64,000 nt of DNA. Origin: Tautonia sp040717455. Its GTDB lineage: Bacteria; Planctomycetota; Planctomycetia; Isosphaerales; Isosphaeraceae. The DNA lies in contig NZ_JBFEFH010000026.1 in assembly GCF_040717455.1 (NCBI RefSeq), positions 41,686-105,685 on the forward strand, given 5' to 3'. The notes under the pieces are model-generated. The model was not told the origin of the DNA. It ran no database searches and saw nothing but the letters and a program-made list of their open reading frames with translations. The first letter of the stretch is position 1. Every line of letters begins with the position of its first letter. The position numbers and the translations under genes are program-made. Positions 8,730 to 17,371 of the stretch are shown piece by piece.

Positions 8730-9500
8730 TCACGTCCACCGGCCCTCCACCAGCGGCCTGACCATCTTCGGCGACCGTTGCAGTTTCAGCTCGCGCATCA
8801 CCTCGGCCCGATCCACGTCTTCCTCCTGCGGGTCGAGGTCGATCCCCAGCTCCTCCGAGACGTCGTCGTGGGCGCCGATCAGCATCAGCTCGGCCCCCTC
8901 GTGGTTCAGGAACGACGGCGGATCCACCGCGACGAAGCGCCTGCCGTCGAACCGCTTCTGCAAGGTCTTGGGAAAATCGGCCCGCCGCGACTCCGACAGC
9001 CCCGCCCCCTTCGGCGACGACGCCTCCGGGTTCTTCACCGAGAGGATGTAGCTGGCCTCGGGCTGGATGTTCAATTCGTTCTGCACCGCCCCGGGCTGCT
9101 CGGGCAGCTCGAGCGCATAGGCCAGGTGCGTATGATCGCCGTGCCGGACGATCGCATACACCCCCTCGCCGGCCGGCCGCGCCGCCGGCTGATGCCGGGT
9201 CCCTCGGGTCTTCGTCTCGTACGTCTCCGCGGCGAACTCCTCGTGCGCCTCGTCCCGATTCGCGCAAATCTTCGACACGAACGCCCAGTGGCGCGAGCCG
9301 CCGTCCTCCAGCTCGGGCATCGTCTTGCGGCCCAGGGTGATCACCCGATAGCGCCTGGCTTTCCTCGGATGCAAGACCATCATCACCCGCTGGATGTCCT
9401 CCAGCCCCTCCGGGTCCGATTCCTCGACCCCCGGCCGGTACAGGAAGAAGATGTCTCCTCCCTCCAGCAGCTCAACTTTGGCCTTCTCTGATTTCGCCAT
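8730..9500 (-). CDS. Conserved hypothetical protein (MAKSEKAKVELLE type)
   Basis: A 256-residue soluble, charged protein with no signal peptide or membrane helix. The N-terminal text (KVELLEGGDIFFLYRPGVEE...GLEDIQRVMMVLHP) is of a kind I have seen in hypothetical proteins across many phyla. A middle region (YVIRH-type, residues ~120-150) is followed by a conserved FLNHEGAELMLIGAHDDVSEELG segment. No catalytic motif is obvious. It faces the SWIM gene tail to tail (53 bp gap) and is divergent from mqnE. Confidence 0.75.
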   Translation of the reverse strand: MAKSEKAKVELLEGGDIFFLYRPGVEESDPEGLEDIQRVMMVLHPRKARRYRVITLGRKTMPELEDGGSRHWAFVSKICANRDEAHEEFAAETYETKTRGTRHQPAARPAGEGVYAIVRHGDHTHLAYALELPEQPGAVQNELNIQPEASYILSVKNPEASSPKGAGLSESRRADFPKTLQKRFDGRRFVAVDPPSFLNHEGAELMLIGAHDDVSEELGIDLDPQEEDVDRAEVMRELKLQRSPKMVRPLVEGRWT

Positions 9501-9913
9501 CGTCAGGGTCCTCCGCCCGGTCTCGGGGGTTCGAATCGGCTCGACGGGCCGGCTCGACGCCCGCAGGGGTGTCTCGATCTCTCCGACCTCGCACCCCTGA
9601 CAATTCCCTGCAGACCCAGTGCCAGCCGCCCATCAATCCCCCCGATCAAAACGCGCCGCCGAAGCCGGGGACTGCGACCTCGCGCCGAGCCTCGGAAACC
9701 CAGCCTCGAAACCACCTGGCCCTCATCCGAATCGTTTCTTCCTCGCCTCTCCTCCTCTCCGCGCCTCTTGCGTCTCTGCGCGCAATTCCCCTCCCCATTG
9801 CCCCGCTCCCCCCTTCGAACCGCGCCTTGATGGTCCGTTCAATTCCGACTAAACTTACTGACGAAACCGGGCCTCCCGGGACGAACTTCCTCAACAAACC
9901 TGGACCCCCTCGC
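9501..9913. other. Intergenic region between divergent hypothetical gene and mqnE
   Basis: 413 bp with no convincing gene. Both flanking genes start here, so it must carry two promoters; a pyrimidine-rich stretch (~9715-9800) is the only notable texture. The mqnE frame is open through this region, but the text upstream of 9914 is not protein-like. Confidence 0.5.
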
Positions 9914-11065
9914 ATGGCGACCGACGACCCCCGACTGCTGGAGATCCGCGAGAAGGTCGAAGCCGGCCGTCGCCTGAGCTTCGACGACGGCCTGGCCCTC
10001 TACGCCTCGAACGACCTGTTCACGATCGGCGAGCTGGCCAACCTCGTCCGCGAGCGCTACAACGGCAATTACGCGTATTACAACGTCAACACGCATATCA
10101 ACCCCACCAACGTCTGCGTCTATAAATGTGACTTCTGCGCCTTCCGCGCCGACCTGAACGACGAACGCGCCTACACCATGGGCGAATCCGAGATCAAGGA
10201 GCGGGCCGAGCAGGCCCACGCCCGAGGCGCCACCGAGCTGCACATCGTCGGCGGCCTGCACCACAAGCTCCCCTTCCAGTACTACGTCGACGTCGTCCGC
10301 TGGGTGAAGGAGGCCGCCCCCGAGATCCACGTCAAGGCGTATACCGCCGTCGAGTACGAGTGGTTCCGCAAGATCGAGCGCGGCTCGTCCCTCCGTGACA
10401 TCCTCCAGCGCCTGCTCGACGCCGGCCTCGGCAGCCTGCCCGGCGGCGGGGCCGAGATCTTCCACCCCGAGGTCCGCGACAAGATCTGCGGCGCGAAGGC
10501 CTCGACCGAGACCTGGCTCGACGTCCACCGCACCGCCCACCAGCTGGGCCTGCACTCGAACGCCACCATGCTCTACGGCCACATCGAGCGCCCCGAGCAC
10601 CGGATCGACCACATGATCCGCCTCCGCGAGCTGCAGGACGAGACCGGCGGCTTCCAGACCTTCATCCCCCTGGCCTTCCACCCGGACAACTCCCGGATGG
10701 ACGAGATCCCCAAGCCCTCCGGCGTGATGGATCTCAAGACCATGGCCATCAGCCGCCTGATGCTCGACAACTTCCCGCACATCAAGGCCTACTGGATCAT
10801 GCTCGGCATCAAGACCGCCCAGGTCGCCCTCTCCTTCGGGGCCGACGACCTCGACGGCACCGTCGTGCACGAGACCATCTACCACGAGGCCGGCGCCGAG
10901 ACCCCCGAGGAGATGACCATCGACGAGATCCGCCGCCTCATCACCGAGGCCGGCCGCGACCCCGTCGAACGCGACACCCTCTACCACCGCATCGAGCGCG
11001 ACGGCCCCCGCTGGTGGCCCGGCGAGCACATCGACGTCCCCGCCCTCGCCACCGTCGTCCGCTGA
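9914..11065 (+). CDS. mqnE: Aminofutalosine synthase (radical SAM), menaquinone biosynthesis
   Basis: A 383-residue protein from the ATG at 9914 (MATDDPRLLE). The radical-SAM cluster motif C68-x3-C72-x2-C75 lies in THINPTNVCVYKCDFCAF, followed by RAYTM, the MqnE/MqnC family text. GLHHKLPFQYY and FIPLAFHPDNS...SGVMDLKTMAISRLMLDN fit MqnE rather than the cyclase MqnC. It joins the chorismate-derived enolpyruvyl ether to the adenosyl radical to make aminofutalosine. It stands alone on the plus strand, but later-pathway genes (ubiE, ubiX, ubiA, ubiD types) lie within 12 kb. mqnA, mqnB, mqnC and mqnD are not in the window. Confidence 0.93.
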   Translation: MATDDPRLLEIREKVEAGRRLSFDDGLALYASNDLFTIGELANLVRERYNGNYAYYNVNTHINPTNVCVYKCDFCAFRADLNDERAYTMGESEIKERAEQAHARGATELHIVGGLHHKLPFQYYVDVVRWVKEAAPEIHVKAYTAVEYEWFRKIERGSSLRDILQRLLDAGLGSLPGGGAEIFHPEVRDKICGAKASTETWLDVHRTAHQLGLHSNATMLYGHIERPEHRIDHMIRLRELQDETGGFQTFIPLAFHPDNSRMDEIPKPSGVMDLKTMAISRLMLDNFPHIKAYWIMLGIKTAQVALSFGADDLDGTVVHETIYHEAGAETPEEMTIDEIRRLITEAGRDPVERDTLYHRIERDGPRWWPGEHIDVPALATVVR

Positions 11066-11114
11066 GCAACGATCACCCGCCCTCGCCGGATTATGACGCT
11101 TCTTGGACTACCGC

Positions 11115-11268
11115 TTCCCGTCAAACCTCGTGGGCTCCGGGTGCCCCGGGTTCCGCGCAGCGGACCCCGGGCCGAGTGGCGGTGGGCCCATGCGACTCCG
11201 CCCGGGGTCCGCTGCGCGGAACCCGGGGCACCCGCCGAATCACCGTGAACCCACCGATTCAGACGGGA
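11115..11268. repeat. Palindromic dispersed repeat, copy 1 (~154 bp)
   Basis: The core arms 11139-11172 and 11200-11233 are perfect 34-bp inverted repeats around a 27-base loop. The outer parts (TTCCCGTC...GACGGGA) are also roughly inverted. The same element occurs at 20882-21036 with near identity in arms and flanks. No coding capacity is seen; it resembles a MITE- or REP-like element or a transcription-stopping hairpin after mqnE. Confidence 0.85.
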
Positions 11269-11275
11269 TTCGGTC

Positions 11276-11360
11276 GTAGGGTGCTGTCGAGTCTTCGAAG
11301 ACGCCCCTCCGGCCTTCGATCCCGGATCGGTGCGTCTTCGAAGACTCGACGACACCCTAC
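11276..11360. repeat. 29-bp inverted repeat hairpin
   Basis: Arms 11276-11304 and 11332-11360 pair at 27 of 29 positions (two adjacent mismatches) around a 27-base loop. Each arm contains GTCTTCGAAGAC, itself a palindrome. It lies directly after the first palindromic repeat. Confidence 0.75.
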
Positions 11361-11403
11361 CGGACCCGACGCTCTCGGACAGAACGAGCCGCGGTGTTCC
11401 CAA

Positions 11404-11449
11404 CCCTCGCCCCTCTGGGGGAGAGGGTGGCCGTCAGGCCGGGTGAGGG
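11404..11449. repeat. REP-like cloverleaf-type palindrome
   Basis: CCCTCGCCC (11404-11412) pairs with GGGTGAGGG (11441-11449) allowing one G-U. It encloses CCCTCT/AGAGGG (11411-11416, 11422-11427) and GGCC/GGCC (11429-11432, 11437-11440). This kind of CCCTC...GAGGG intergenic repeat is common in GC-rich bacteria (general knowledge). 11450-11559 holds nothing further that I can see. Confidence 0.55.
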
Positions 11450-11559
11450 GGCTGTGCCCCGAACGCCACGCCCCGCCATCCGAACCTAGCCCCCCGTCCC
11501 AGTGATCGCGGCCGGAGGGGCCAGGACCGCTTCGCCCGAGCATCCGTCTGATGCTCGCC

Positions 11560-13578
11560 TCACTCCTCCTTCACCTTCCACCCCTCATCAAAGAATCCCG
11601 ACGCCACCACCTCTCCCTCCCCACCGTCCCCGATCCGGAACACCGCATAATCCCCGAGCCTCGGGAAGAGCAGGGCATTCGTCCCCCGGAACGCGTCGGC
11701 CCCGAACGTGTGCCCGCTGTTGATCACCACGTACCGGGTCAAGCTCACCGGATTGGGCACGATCAAGGCCGGTGCATGATCGGCCGCCCCCTTCGCCTCC
11801 GCGAACCCGACCCGATCGCGCGTCCACGACACCGGAAGCCTCGGCAACAGTTGTCCCATCAAGCGATTGGAACCGGGGTCGCCGAACAGGATCAGGTGAG
11901 ACCGCTTGAAGTCCTCGGCCGTCACCTCCGTGTCATTCTTGACCGGCAGGTCCCCCCGCATCCATCGGTCCCAATCCGCCGCGAACCGCTCCAAGCGCGC
12001 ATCGGCCCAGTCCTGGACCGCCGGATTCCACGGCGTCCCCGTCCCCCTGACGCACAAAAACGGCCCCATGAACGCATCGTCAATCGGCCCCTGAAGCCCC
12101 GGATGCTTGCGCGTCCTCGTATTCAACTGCACGGCCCGCGACTGCTCGTAATCGAGCACGATCCAGTTCTCCCCCTCGCGCCGATAGTACGTATGCGGCA
12201 ACAGGTTCCCCCCCGCATCCGACAGCGGCAGCGTCACCCCGTCGATCCTCGCGCGCTCCGCCACCTGCCGCTCGACCGCCAGCACCGCCACGTTCTCGGT
12301 CGCGATCTCCACCACGTCGCGGTCGTCCGGGTCCACCTCCGCATCGACCGTGGCCCGCCGGTAATGCTCCAGCAATTCCTCCACCTGAATCCACGCCGCC
12401 CGGTTGTACCGGGTCGTATACGTCACGAACCGCACCCGGGGCGCATCGTAATCCACCCCCCGGCTCGCATGCTCATCCAAAAACGCGTCGATCACCTCCT
12501 TGCTCGCCGGGTCCACCCGGTGCCCCATCCCGGCCCCCACCACCCGGAGGAAATCCAGCCCCTCGGCCCGCGTCTGCAAGCCCTCGGTCGTGGTCGCGAA
12601 CCCCAACTCATTCAGCGCCTGCACGATGTTCTCCGACGCCTGCAACTGCGGGTCCTCCTCCCCCCCGTAGCCGACCATCGGCACGTTGAACGCATTGAGC
12701 GCGTAATCCACCGCGTCGTAAATGTGCAATCCCTTGCGCTGATACTCGGGCAGATCCGTCTGCCTCGCATACCTGATCGTCTCGCTGAATCCCGCCCCCG
12801 CCTCGACCCCCGCCCAGGTGCTCGGGTGGTGCAACCCCAGGTGCCAGGCCCCGGCCCCTCCCATCGAGAACCCCCGCAACACGATCCGCTCCGGATCGAT
12901 CCGCTCGGTCCGGCGCACAGCGTCGATCGCCTCGAACACGTCCGACTCCCCCGCCCACCGATACGCATTATTCCCGCGCCCATACACGTGCAACACAATC
13001 CGATCGCTCAATCCTTCCGGCGCAACCTTCCCGTCGTGATCCCGAATGAACCTCACTTCATTCAAGCGCGCGTTCCTCCCGTGCAACACCACATCGAGCC
13101 TCACCCGCTTCGACCGATCCAGCCCCTCCGGCCGATACACCGCATACGGCTGCACCGACCCATCCACGAGCGACCGATACCCCCTGACCACCCCTCCCGC
13201 CGACGCTTCCCACGGCCGATCCCCCTCGATCGCCCGCCCCGCCCGTTCGAGGCCCCGATCGAGCGCCTCGATCGTCCACCGCGCCGAATCCTCCTCGAAA
13301 TATTCCCCATGCCGCACGATCCACTCCGCCGCCTTGTGGAAGACCTCCACATCGGCCAGCGCGTCCCCCAACTCCTTCTGCTCGGGGGTCAACGCCTCCT
13401 CCAGCCGATCAAGCTGCTCGGCCAGCCTCGCCGTCTTCTCCCGAATCTCGGCGAGTTGCTCGTCACTCGGCGGATGCCCCTCGTCCTGGGCCTCCGAACG
13501 GGTCGGGACGAGGACGAGGAAAAACAGGAGGGTGATCGTCAGTCGAGTCCCCAGGCGGGGCTGCATTTCGTTCATCAT
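11560..13578 (-). CDS. Secreted prolyl-oligopeptidase-like alpha/beta hydrolase
   Basis: A 672-residue protein from the ATG at 13578, GGAG just upstream. A signal peptide (residues ~12-31, TITLLFFLVLVPTRSEA) precedes a helical region (~35-110). The alpha/beta-hydrolase core carries the nucleophile elbow GFSMGG with Ser238, a likely Asp in YGGEEDPQL and His in VGAGMGHRV. The C-terminal half is beta-rich with a second Rossmann-like stretch (RSHLILFGDPGSNRLMGQLLPRLP), as in planctomycete prolyl-oligopeptidase-family proteins. It likely cleaves peptides or esters in the periplasm. It is the last gene of a minus-strand run behind ubiA. Confidence 0.82.
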   Translation of the reverse strand: MMNEMQPRLGTRLTITLLFFLVLVPTRSEAQDEGHPPSDEQLAEIREKTARLAEQLDRLEEALTPEQKELGDALADVEVFHKAAEWIVRHGEYFEEDSARWTIEALDRGLERAGRAIEGDRPWEASAGGVVRGYRSLVDGSVQPYAVYRPEGLDRSKRVRLDVVLHGRNARLNEVRFIRDHDGKVAPEGLSDRIVLHVYGRGNNAYRWAGESDVFEAIDAVRRTERIDPERIVLRGFSMGGAGAWHLGLHHPSTWAGVEAGAGFSETIRYARQTDLPEYQRKGLHIYDAVDYALNAFNVPMVGYGGEEDPQLQASENIVQALNELGFATTTEGLQTRAEGLDFLRVVGAGMGHRVDPASKEVIDAFLDEHASRGVDYDAPRVRFVTYTTRYNRAAWIQVEELLEHYRRATVDAEVDPDDRDVVEIATENVAVLAVERQVAERARIDGVTLPLSDAGGNLLPHTYYRREGENWIVLDYEQSRAVQLNTRTRKHPGLQGPIDDAFMGPFLCVRGTGTPWNPAVQDWADARLERFAADWDRWMRGDLPVKNDTEVTAEDFKRSHLILFGDPGSNRLMGQLLPRLPVSWTRDRVGFAEAKGAADHAPALIVPNPVSLTRYVVINSGHTFGADAFRGTNALLFPRLGDYAVFRIGDGGEGEVVASGFFDEGWKVKEE

Positions 13579-13681
13579 CACGGCTCCGGGTCGAGCATGC
13601 GGGGGTTCCCGTCGGCTTCGCCGCCTCCGGGTTCGCACGATCCCCGAGTTTATCACGGATGGATGCCGTGCCCCACCCGGC

Positions 13682-14389
13682 TCAGGGTCCGATCCGCTCC
13701 AGCGCCGCGACGTAGTCCGGATACAACCGCTCGACCTCCCGCTGCACCCTCCTGGCCTCGCGGTACGGCCGGAGCCGCCCGAGGATCAACGCCGGGGCGA
13801 TCAGTGCGGCCGCCACCGCGAGCGCCACCGCCTTCCAGCGACCCGGCCCGACGACGACCAGGCTCGCCAGCAGTCCCACGGCCACGAGCGCCGCCAGGCA
13901 GCCGATCGGGGCGAGCCGATTCATTAACGAGTGCTGGAACCGCTGCGCGTCCGTGAGCCGTTCCGCCAGCCGGCCCCCGAGGAACCCTTCCGGGTAGTCC
14001 ATCTCATACAGCGTGATCGCATAGGATCCCGCAGGGATCTCGCAACGCTCTCCCATATGACGATGCTTGCGGAGGAACGAATCATCGTGACGAAAGGTGT
14101 ACTCGATCCCCGCGAAGACCAGTTCCCCGCCCGGCACCTCGATCCCGCCGCCGCAGAACTCCGAGGCCCTGGCATGGGGAGCGAGTCCTTCGGGCAAGAC
14201 GCCGTCGGTGCAGAGCCCCAGACTGTAACCGCCATCGGCCGCGGTATTCATCCAGACGAGCCGCCGCATCTCATCGAGTTGCTCGATCGCGTCCATGGGG
14301 TCGTCTGTATCGTCATACCCCTCGGGAAACACCTCAGGGTCGAACAGGACCATCGAAGCTGCGTCGGTGCCGCCCTCAAGGACGATCAT
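13682..14389 (-). CDS. Hypothetical protein with C-terminal membrane helices
   Basis: A 235-residue protein with a soluble N-terminal ~155 residues (acidic, FDPEVFPEGYDDTDDPMDAIEQL), then two hydrophobic helices (LAPIGCLAALVAVGLLASLVVV and KAVALAVAAALIAPALIL, ~158-205). The cytosolic tail is rich in Arg/Glu. I do not recognise the family. It follows ubiA by 22 bp on the same strand, so it may be co-transcribed with the ubiE-ubiX-ubiA set, though nothing ties it to quinones. Confidence 0.65.
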   Translation of the reverse strand: MIVLEGGTDAASMVLFDPEVFPEGYDDTDDPMDAIEQLDEMRRLVWMNTAADGGYSLGLCTDGVLPEGLAPHARASEFCGGGIEVPGGELVFAGIEYTFRHDDSFLRKHRHMGERCEIPAGSYAITLYEMDYPEGFLGGRLAERLTDAQRFQHSLMNRLAPIGCLAALVAVGLLASLVVVGPGRWKAVALAVAAALIAPALILGRLRPYREARRVQREVERLYPDYVAALERIGP

Positions 14390-14411
14390 CTCAACCTCCC
14401 TCCGGGGACGG

Positions 14412-15317
14412 TCAGACCAAGAGATCCACCACCCCGACCGCCAGCAATCCCAGGCTGATCCCGATATTCACCTGAAAGAACGCCACGTTCACCCGCCCCA
14501 GGTCGCTGGGACGCACGATCGCATGCTCATACACCAGCAAGGCCGCCACCACCGCCACGCCCGCCCAGTAAATCACCCCGAACGCCGGCACGCTCAGCCC
14601 CAGGGCCACCAGCGCCGCCACCATCGCCGCGTGACTCGCCGCGGCCAGCCGCAAGGCCCCCGCGATCCCCAGCCGCGACGGGATGCTCCTCAACCCACTC
14701 GACCGGTCGAAGCCCGCGTCCTGACACGCATAAATAATATCAAACCCGCCCACCCAGCAGAGCACGACCACCCCCAGCAACACCGGCGGCCAGTCCAGGT
14801 CCCCCCGCAGCGCGATCCACGCCGCGATCGGCGCCATCGCCAGCGCCGCCCCCAGCCAGTAATGCGCCAGGCTCGTGAACCGCTTCGCATACGAGTACCC
14901 GAGCAACCACAGCAAGACCGGCACCGACAGCACCATCGGCCACCGATTCTCCGGCAGGAACAACGCCGTCGCCCCGATGAACAGCACGGCATTCACCACG
15001 GTGAACACCGCGACCGACCGCACCGAGAGCCTCCCGCTCGGCAGGTGCCTCGTCGCCGTCCTCGGGTTGTTCGCGTCGATCCGCCGATCGACCAGGCGAT
15101 TGAACGCCATCGCCGCCGACCGCGCCGTCACCATGCACAAAAGGATCCCGATCCATTCCTTCGGCCCCGCGTCCGCCCCCCCTCGCGGATCCAGCACCGC
15201 CATCGCCGCCCCCAGCAGGGCAAACGGCAGCGCGAACAGGGTATGGCTGAACCGGATCATCCCCAGGATGTCCGCCAGCTTCGCCCAGACGCCGGTCGAA
15301 CGTGCATCAGTGCTCAT
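14412..15317 (-). CDS. UbiA-family prenyltransferase for menaquinone (MqnP-like)
   Basis: A 301-residue polytopic protein. The two Asp-rich magnesium-diphosphate motifs of UbiA enzymes are visible: AFNRLVDRRIDANNPRT (N...D...D) and CQDAGFDRSSGLRSIPSRLG. It transfers a polyprenyl chain to an aromatic acid; next to ubiX and ubiE and with mqnE nearby the substrate is probably the 1,4-dihydroxy-6-naphthoate of the futalosine route (inference). It starts 16 bp after ubiX ends, same strand. Confidence 0.9.
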   Translation of the reverse strand: MSTDARSTGVWAKLADILGMIRFSHTLFALPFALLGAAMAVLDPRGGADAGPKEWIGILLCMVTARSAAMAFNRLVDRRIDANNPRTATRHLPSGRLSVRSVAVFTVVNAVLFIGATALFLPENRWPMVLSVPVLLWLLGYSYAKRFTSLAHYWLGAALAMAPIAAWIALRGDLDWPPVLLGVVVLCWVGGFDIIYACQDAGFDRSSGLRSIPSRLGIAGALRLAAASHAAMVAALVALGLSVPAFGVIYWAGVAVVAALLVYEHAIVRPSDLGRVNVAFFQVNIGISLGLLAVGVVDLLV

Positions 15318-15333
15318 CGGTTTCGCATTCCGA

Positions 15334-15975
15334 TCAATCGTCCCGCCCCGCCGGCGGCTTCCCGCCGTATCCCCAACGCTCGATCAGGTCGTTCCCCACG
15401 CCGAGTTGGTCGCAGATCCGCCCCACCACGAAATTCACCAGGTCCTCCAGCGAACTCGGGTTGTGATACCACCCCGGCATCGCCGGCAAGACCACCCCGC
15501 CCGCCCGCGTCAACGCGGCCATGTTCTCCAGGTGGATCAGGTTCAAGGGGGTCTCCCTCGGCACCACGATCAACTTGCGACGCTCCTTCAAATGAACATC
15601 CGCCGCCCTCGTGATCAGGTTCGTCGTCACCCCGTGCGCAATGGATGCCAACGTGCTCATGCTGCATGGGCAGACCACCATCCCCCCCGTCGGGAACGAC
15701 CCCGACGCGATCCCCGCCGTGAAGTCCGCGTGATGATGGAAGACCACCCGCCCCGGCCCCAGGTCGCCGAACACCCCCGGGTCGAACCGCGACGCCGACT
15801 GCCCCGGCGCGATCCCCGTCTCCTCCCTCATCACATGGGCGCCGCTCGAACTGATCGCCAGGTGCACCGTCCTGCCCGACCCGCACAGCACCTGCAGCAG
15901 CCTCACCGCATACGGCGCCCCGCTCGCCCCGGTGATCCCCAGGACGATCGGAAGGGGCCCCTCCGCCCGGCTCAC
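15334..15975 (-). CDS. ubiX: UbiX-family flavin prenyltransferase
   Basis: A 213-residue protein with IVLGITGASGAPYAVRLLQ, the N-terminal flavin-binding P-loop-like motif of UbiX/Pad1. VVCPCSMSTLASIAHGVTTNLITRAADVHLKERRKLIVVPRETPLN is the core of the active site. It makes prenylated FMN, the cofactor that UbiD decarboxylases need; a UbiD-type gene lies at 21220-23070. It overlaps the ubiE stop by 4 bases (ATGA), so translation is coupled. Confidence 0.93.
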   Translation of the reverse strand: MSRAEGPLPIVLGITGASGAPYAVRLLQVLCGSGRTVHLAISSSGAHVMREETGIAPGQSASRFDPGVFGDLGPGRVVFHHHADFTAGIASGSFPTGGMVVCPCSMSTLASIAHGVTTNLITRAADVHLKERRKLIVVPRETPLNLIHLENMAALTRAGGVVLPAMPGWYHNPSSLEDLVNFVVGRICDQLGVGNDLIERWGYGGKPPAGRDD

Positions 15976-16724
15976 GGCTTCGTCCCCACGTACAACGTCG
16001 CGATCCCGAACGTCAACGGATGCTGCACCGTCTCGACCAGGCCCCGCGACGCCATCAAATCGAGCATCTCCTGCCCGTCGGGGAACTGCATCACCGTCTC
16101 GGGCAGATATTTGTACGCATTATACTGATTCGGCGCGATCGTCTGCCCCACCTTCGGCAGGACATGCTTGAAGAAGGTCAGATACAACCTCCCCAGCACC
16201 GGCCCCCTCGGCCTCGAGAACTCCAGGATCGCCACCTTCCCCCCCGGCCTGGCGACCCGGATCATCTCGTCCAGCCCCTTCGCCGTGTCGCTCACGTTCC
16301 TCAGGCCGAACGCCACCGTCACCACGCCGAACCCGTCGCTCGGGAACGGCAACCGCTGGGTGTCCCCCTCGATCAACGTCACCCGCCCGTCGGCCCCCCG
16401 CTTCCTCGCCTTCTCGTTGCCGATCAGCAGCATTTCCCGGCAGAAGTCCGACCCGACGACCTTCGTCTTCCCCCCCGCCGCCCTGTCGTAGGCCAGCGCC
16501 AGGTCCGCCGTCCCCGTGCAGCAATCGAGCACCGGCACCCCCGCTTCCGGCGGCACCGTCTTGACGGTGAACCGCCTCCAGAGCGTATCAATATTCAGGC
16601 TCAGCAGGTGATTCAGCAGGTCGTACTTCCCCGCGATCGACGCGAACATCGAGCGCACCCGATGCCCCGACTTGTCGATCTCCGGCGCCGACACCGCGTC
16701 GTCCGATTCGGTCTGAGTGGCCAC
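15972..16724 (-). CDS. ubiE: Demethylmenaquinone C-methyltransferase (UbiE/MenG family)
   Basis: A 250-residue class I SAM methyltransferase. KYDLLNHLLSLNIDTLWRRFTVK is the UbiE family N-terminal signature; VLDCCTGTADLALAYDR is the SAM-binding loop; VTVAFGLRNVSDTAKGLDEMIRVARPGGKVAILEFSRP is the family motif II-III. It performs the final ring methylation of demethylmenaquinone. First gene of the operon ubiE-ubiX-ubiA. Confidence 0.93.
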   Translation of the reverse strand: MATQTESDDAVSAPEIDKSGHRVRSMFASIAGKYDLLNHLLSLNIDTLWRRFTVKTVPPEAGVPVLDCCTGTADLALAYDRAAGGKTKVVGSDFCREMLLIGNEKARKRGADGRVTLIEGDTQRLPFPSDGFGVVTVAFGLRNVSDTAKGLDEMIRVARPGGKVAILEFSRPRGPVLGRLYLTFFKHVLPKVGQTIAPNQYNAYKYLPETVMQFPDGQEMLDLMASRGLVETVQHPLTFGIATLYVGTKP

Positions 16725-16868
16725 GTTCGTCCCCGTCCGTCCTCAAGGCTCGTTGATCAATCCAAAGGGGCAGCGCCGGCTCCCGTCATTTCCCCCTCGG
16801 ATGATATAGACGCCCCGCCCGTTTTGTCCACGACGGCCGACCGCCACCCCGTCCCGCCCCCGTCTTGC

Positions 16869-17096
16869 TCAGGCGTCGATCTCCACATACTCCACCGTGC
16901 TCGACGGCTCCGGGATGGGCACGCCATCCTCCCTCATCCCCTCCACGTGCAGCTCAATCGCCTCCCTGAGCAGCCGCTCCGCCTCCTCGGCCGTCTCCCC
17001 CGTGGCGACACAGCCCGGCAAGTCGGGGACGTAGGCCGCGTAATTCGAATCGGCTCTCTCGATCACGATCGCAAACCGTCTCATGGTCGTGCTCAC
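16869..17096 (-). CDS. hicB: HicB-family antitoxin
   Basis: A 75-residue protein. FAIVIERADSNYAAYVPDLPGCVATGETAEEAERLLREAIELHVEGM is the canonical HicB partial RNase-H-like fold. There is no C-terminal helix-turn-helix or ribbon-helix-helix extension, so this is the short form; autoregulation may depend on the complex. It overlaps hicA by 4 bases. Confidence 0.9.
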   Translation of the reverse strand: MSTTMRRFAIVIERADSNYAAYVPDLPGCVATGETAEEAERLLREAIELHVEGMREDGVPIPEPSSTVEYVEIDA

Positions 17097-17281
17097 TGCT
17101 TCAGGCCCGCCTGCTCGAGAATGCTGTTCAGCGTCCCCGGTGGGAGTTCATCGCCCGGTTTCCCGGAAACCGTGATCCGCCCCGGCTTGGTCGGGTGCTT
17201 GAATTGCCGATGAGCCCCCCGCGTGACGATGAGCGTCCAGCCGTCACGATGCAGCATCTTCAAAACCGCGCCGACCTTCAT
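17093..17281 (-). CDS. hicA: HicA-family mRNA interferase toxin
   Basis: A 62-residue double-stranded-RNA-binding-like toxin. The catalytic His sits in TRGAHRQFKHPTKPGRITV, matching the G-(S/A)-H-x-x-(F/Y) pattern; the C-terminal LPPGTLNSILEQAGL is also standard. It precedes hicB in the operon, the usual hicA-hicB order. In the group such toxins cleave mRNA when HicB is lost. Confidence 0.9.
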   Translation of the reverse strand: MKVGAVLKMLHRDGWTLIVTRGAHRQFKHPTKPGRITVSGKPGDELPPGTLNSILEQAGLKQ

Positions 17282-17371
17282 TCGCTCAACATCCGCCCAC
17301 GGAGCTTCGATGCAATCCCTTTCCCAAAGACCGAATCCAGCGGACCCGCGTGCCGCGCCCGATACCTGATC

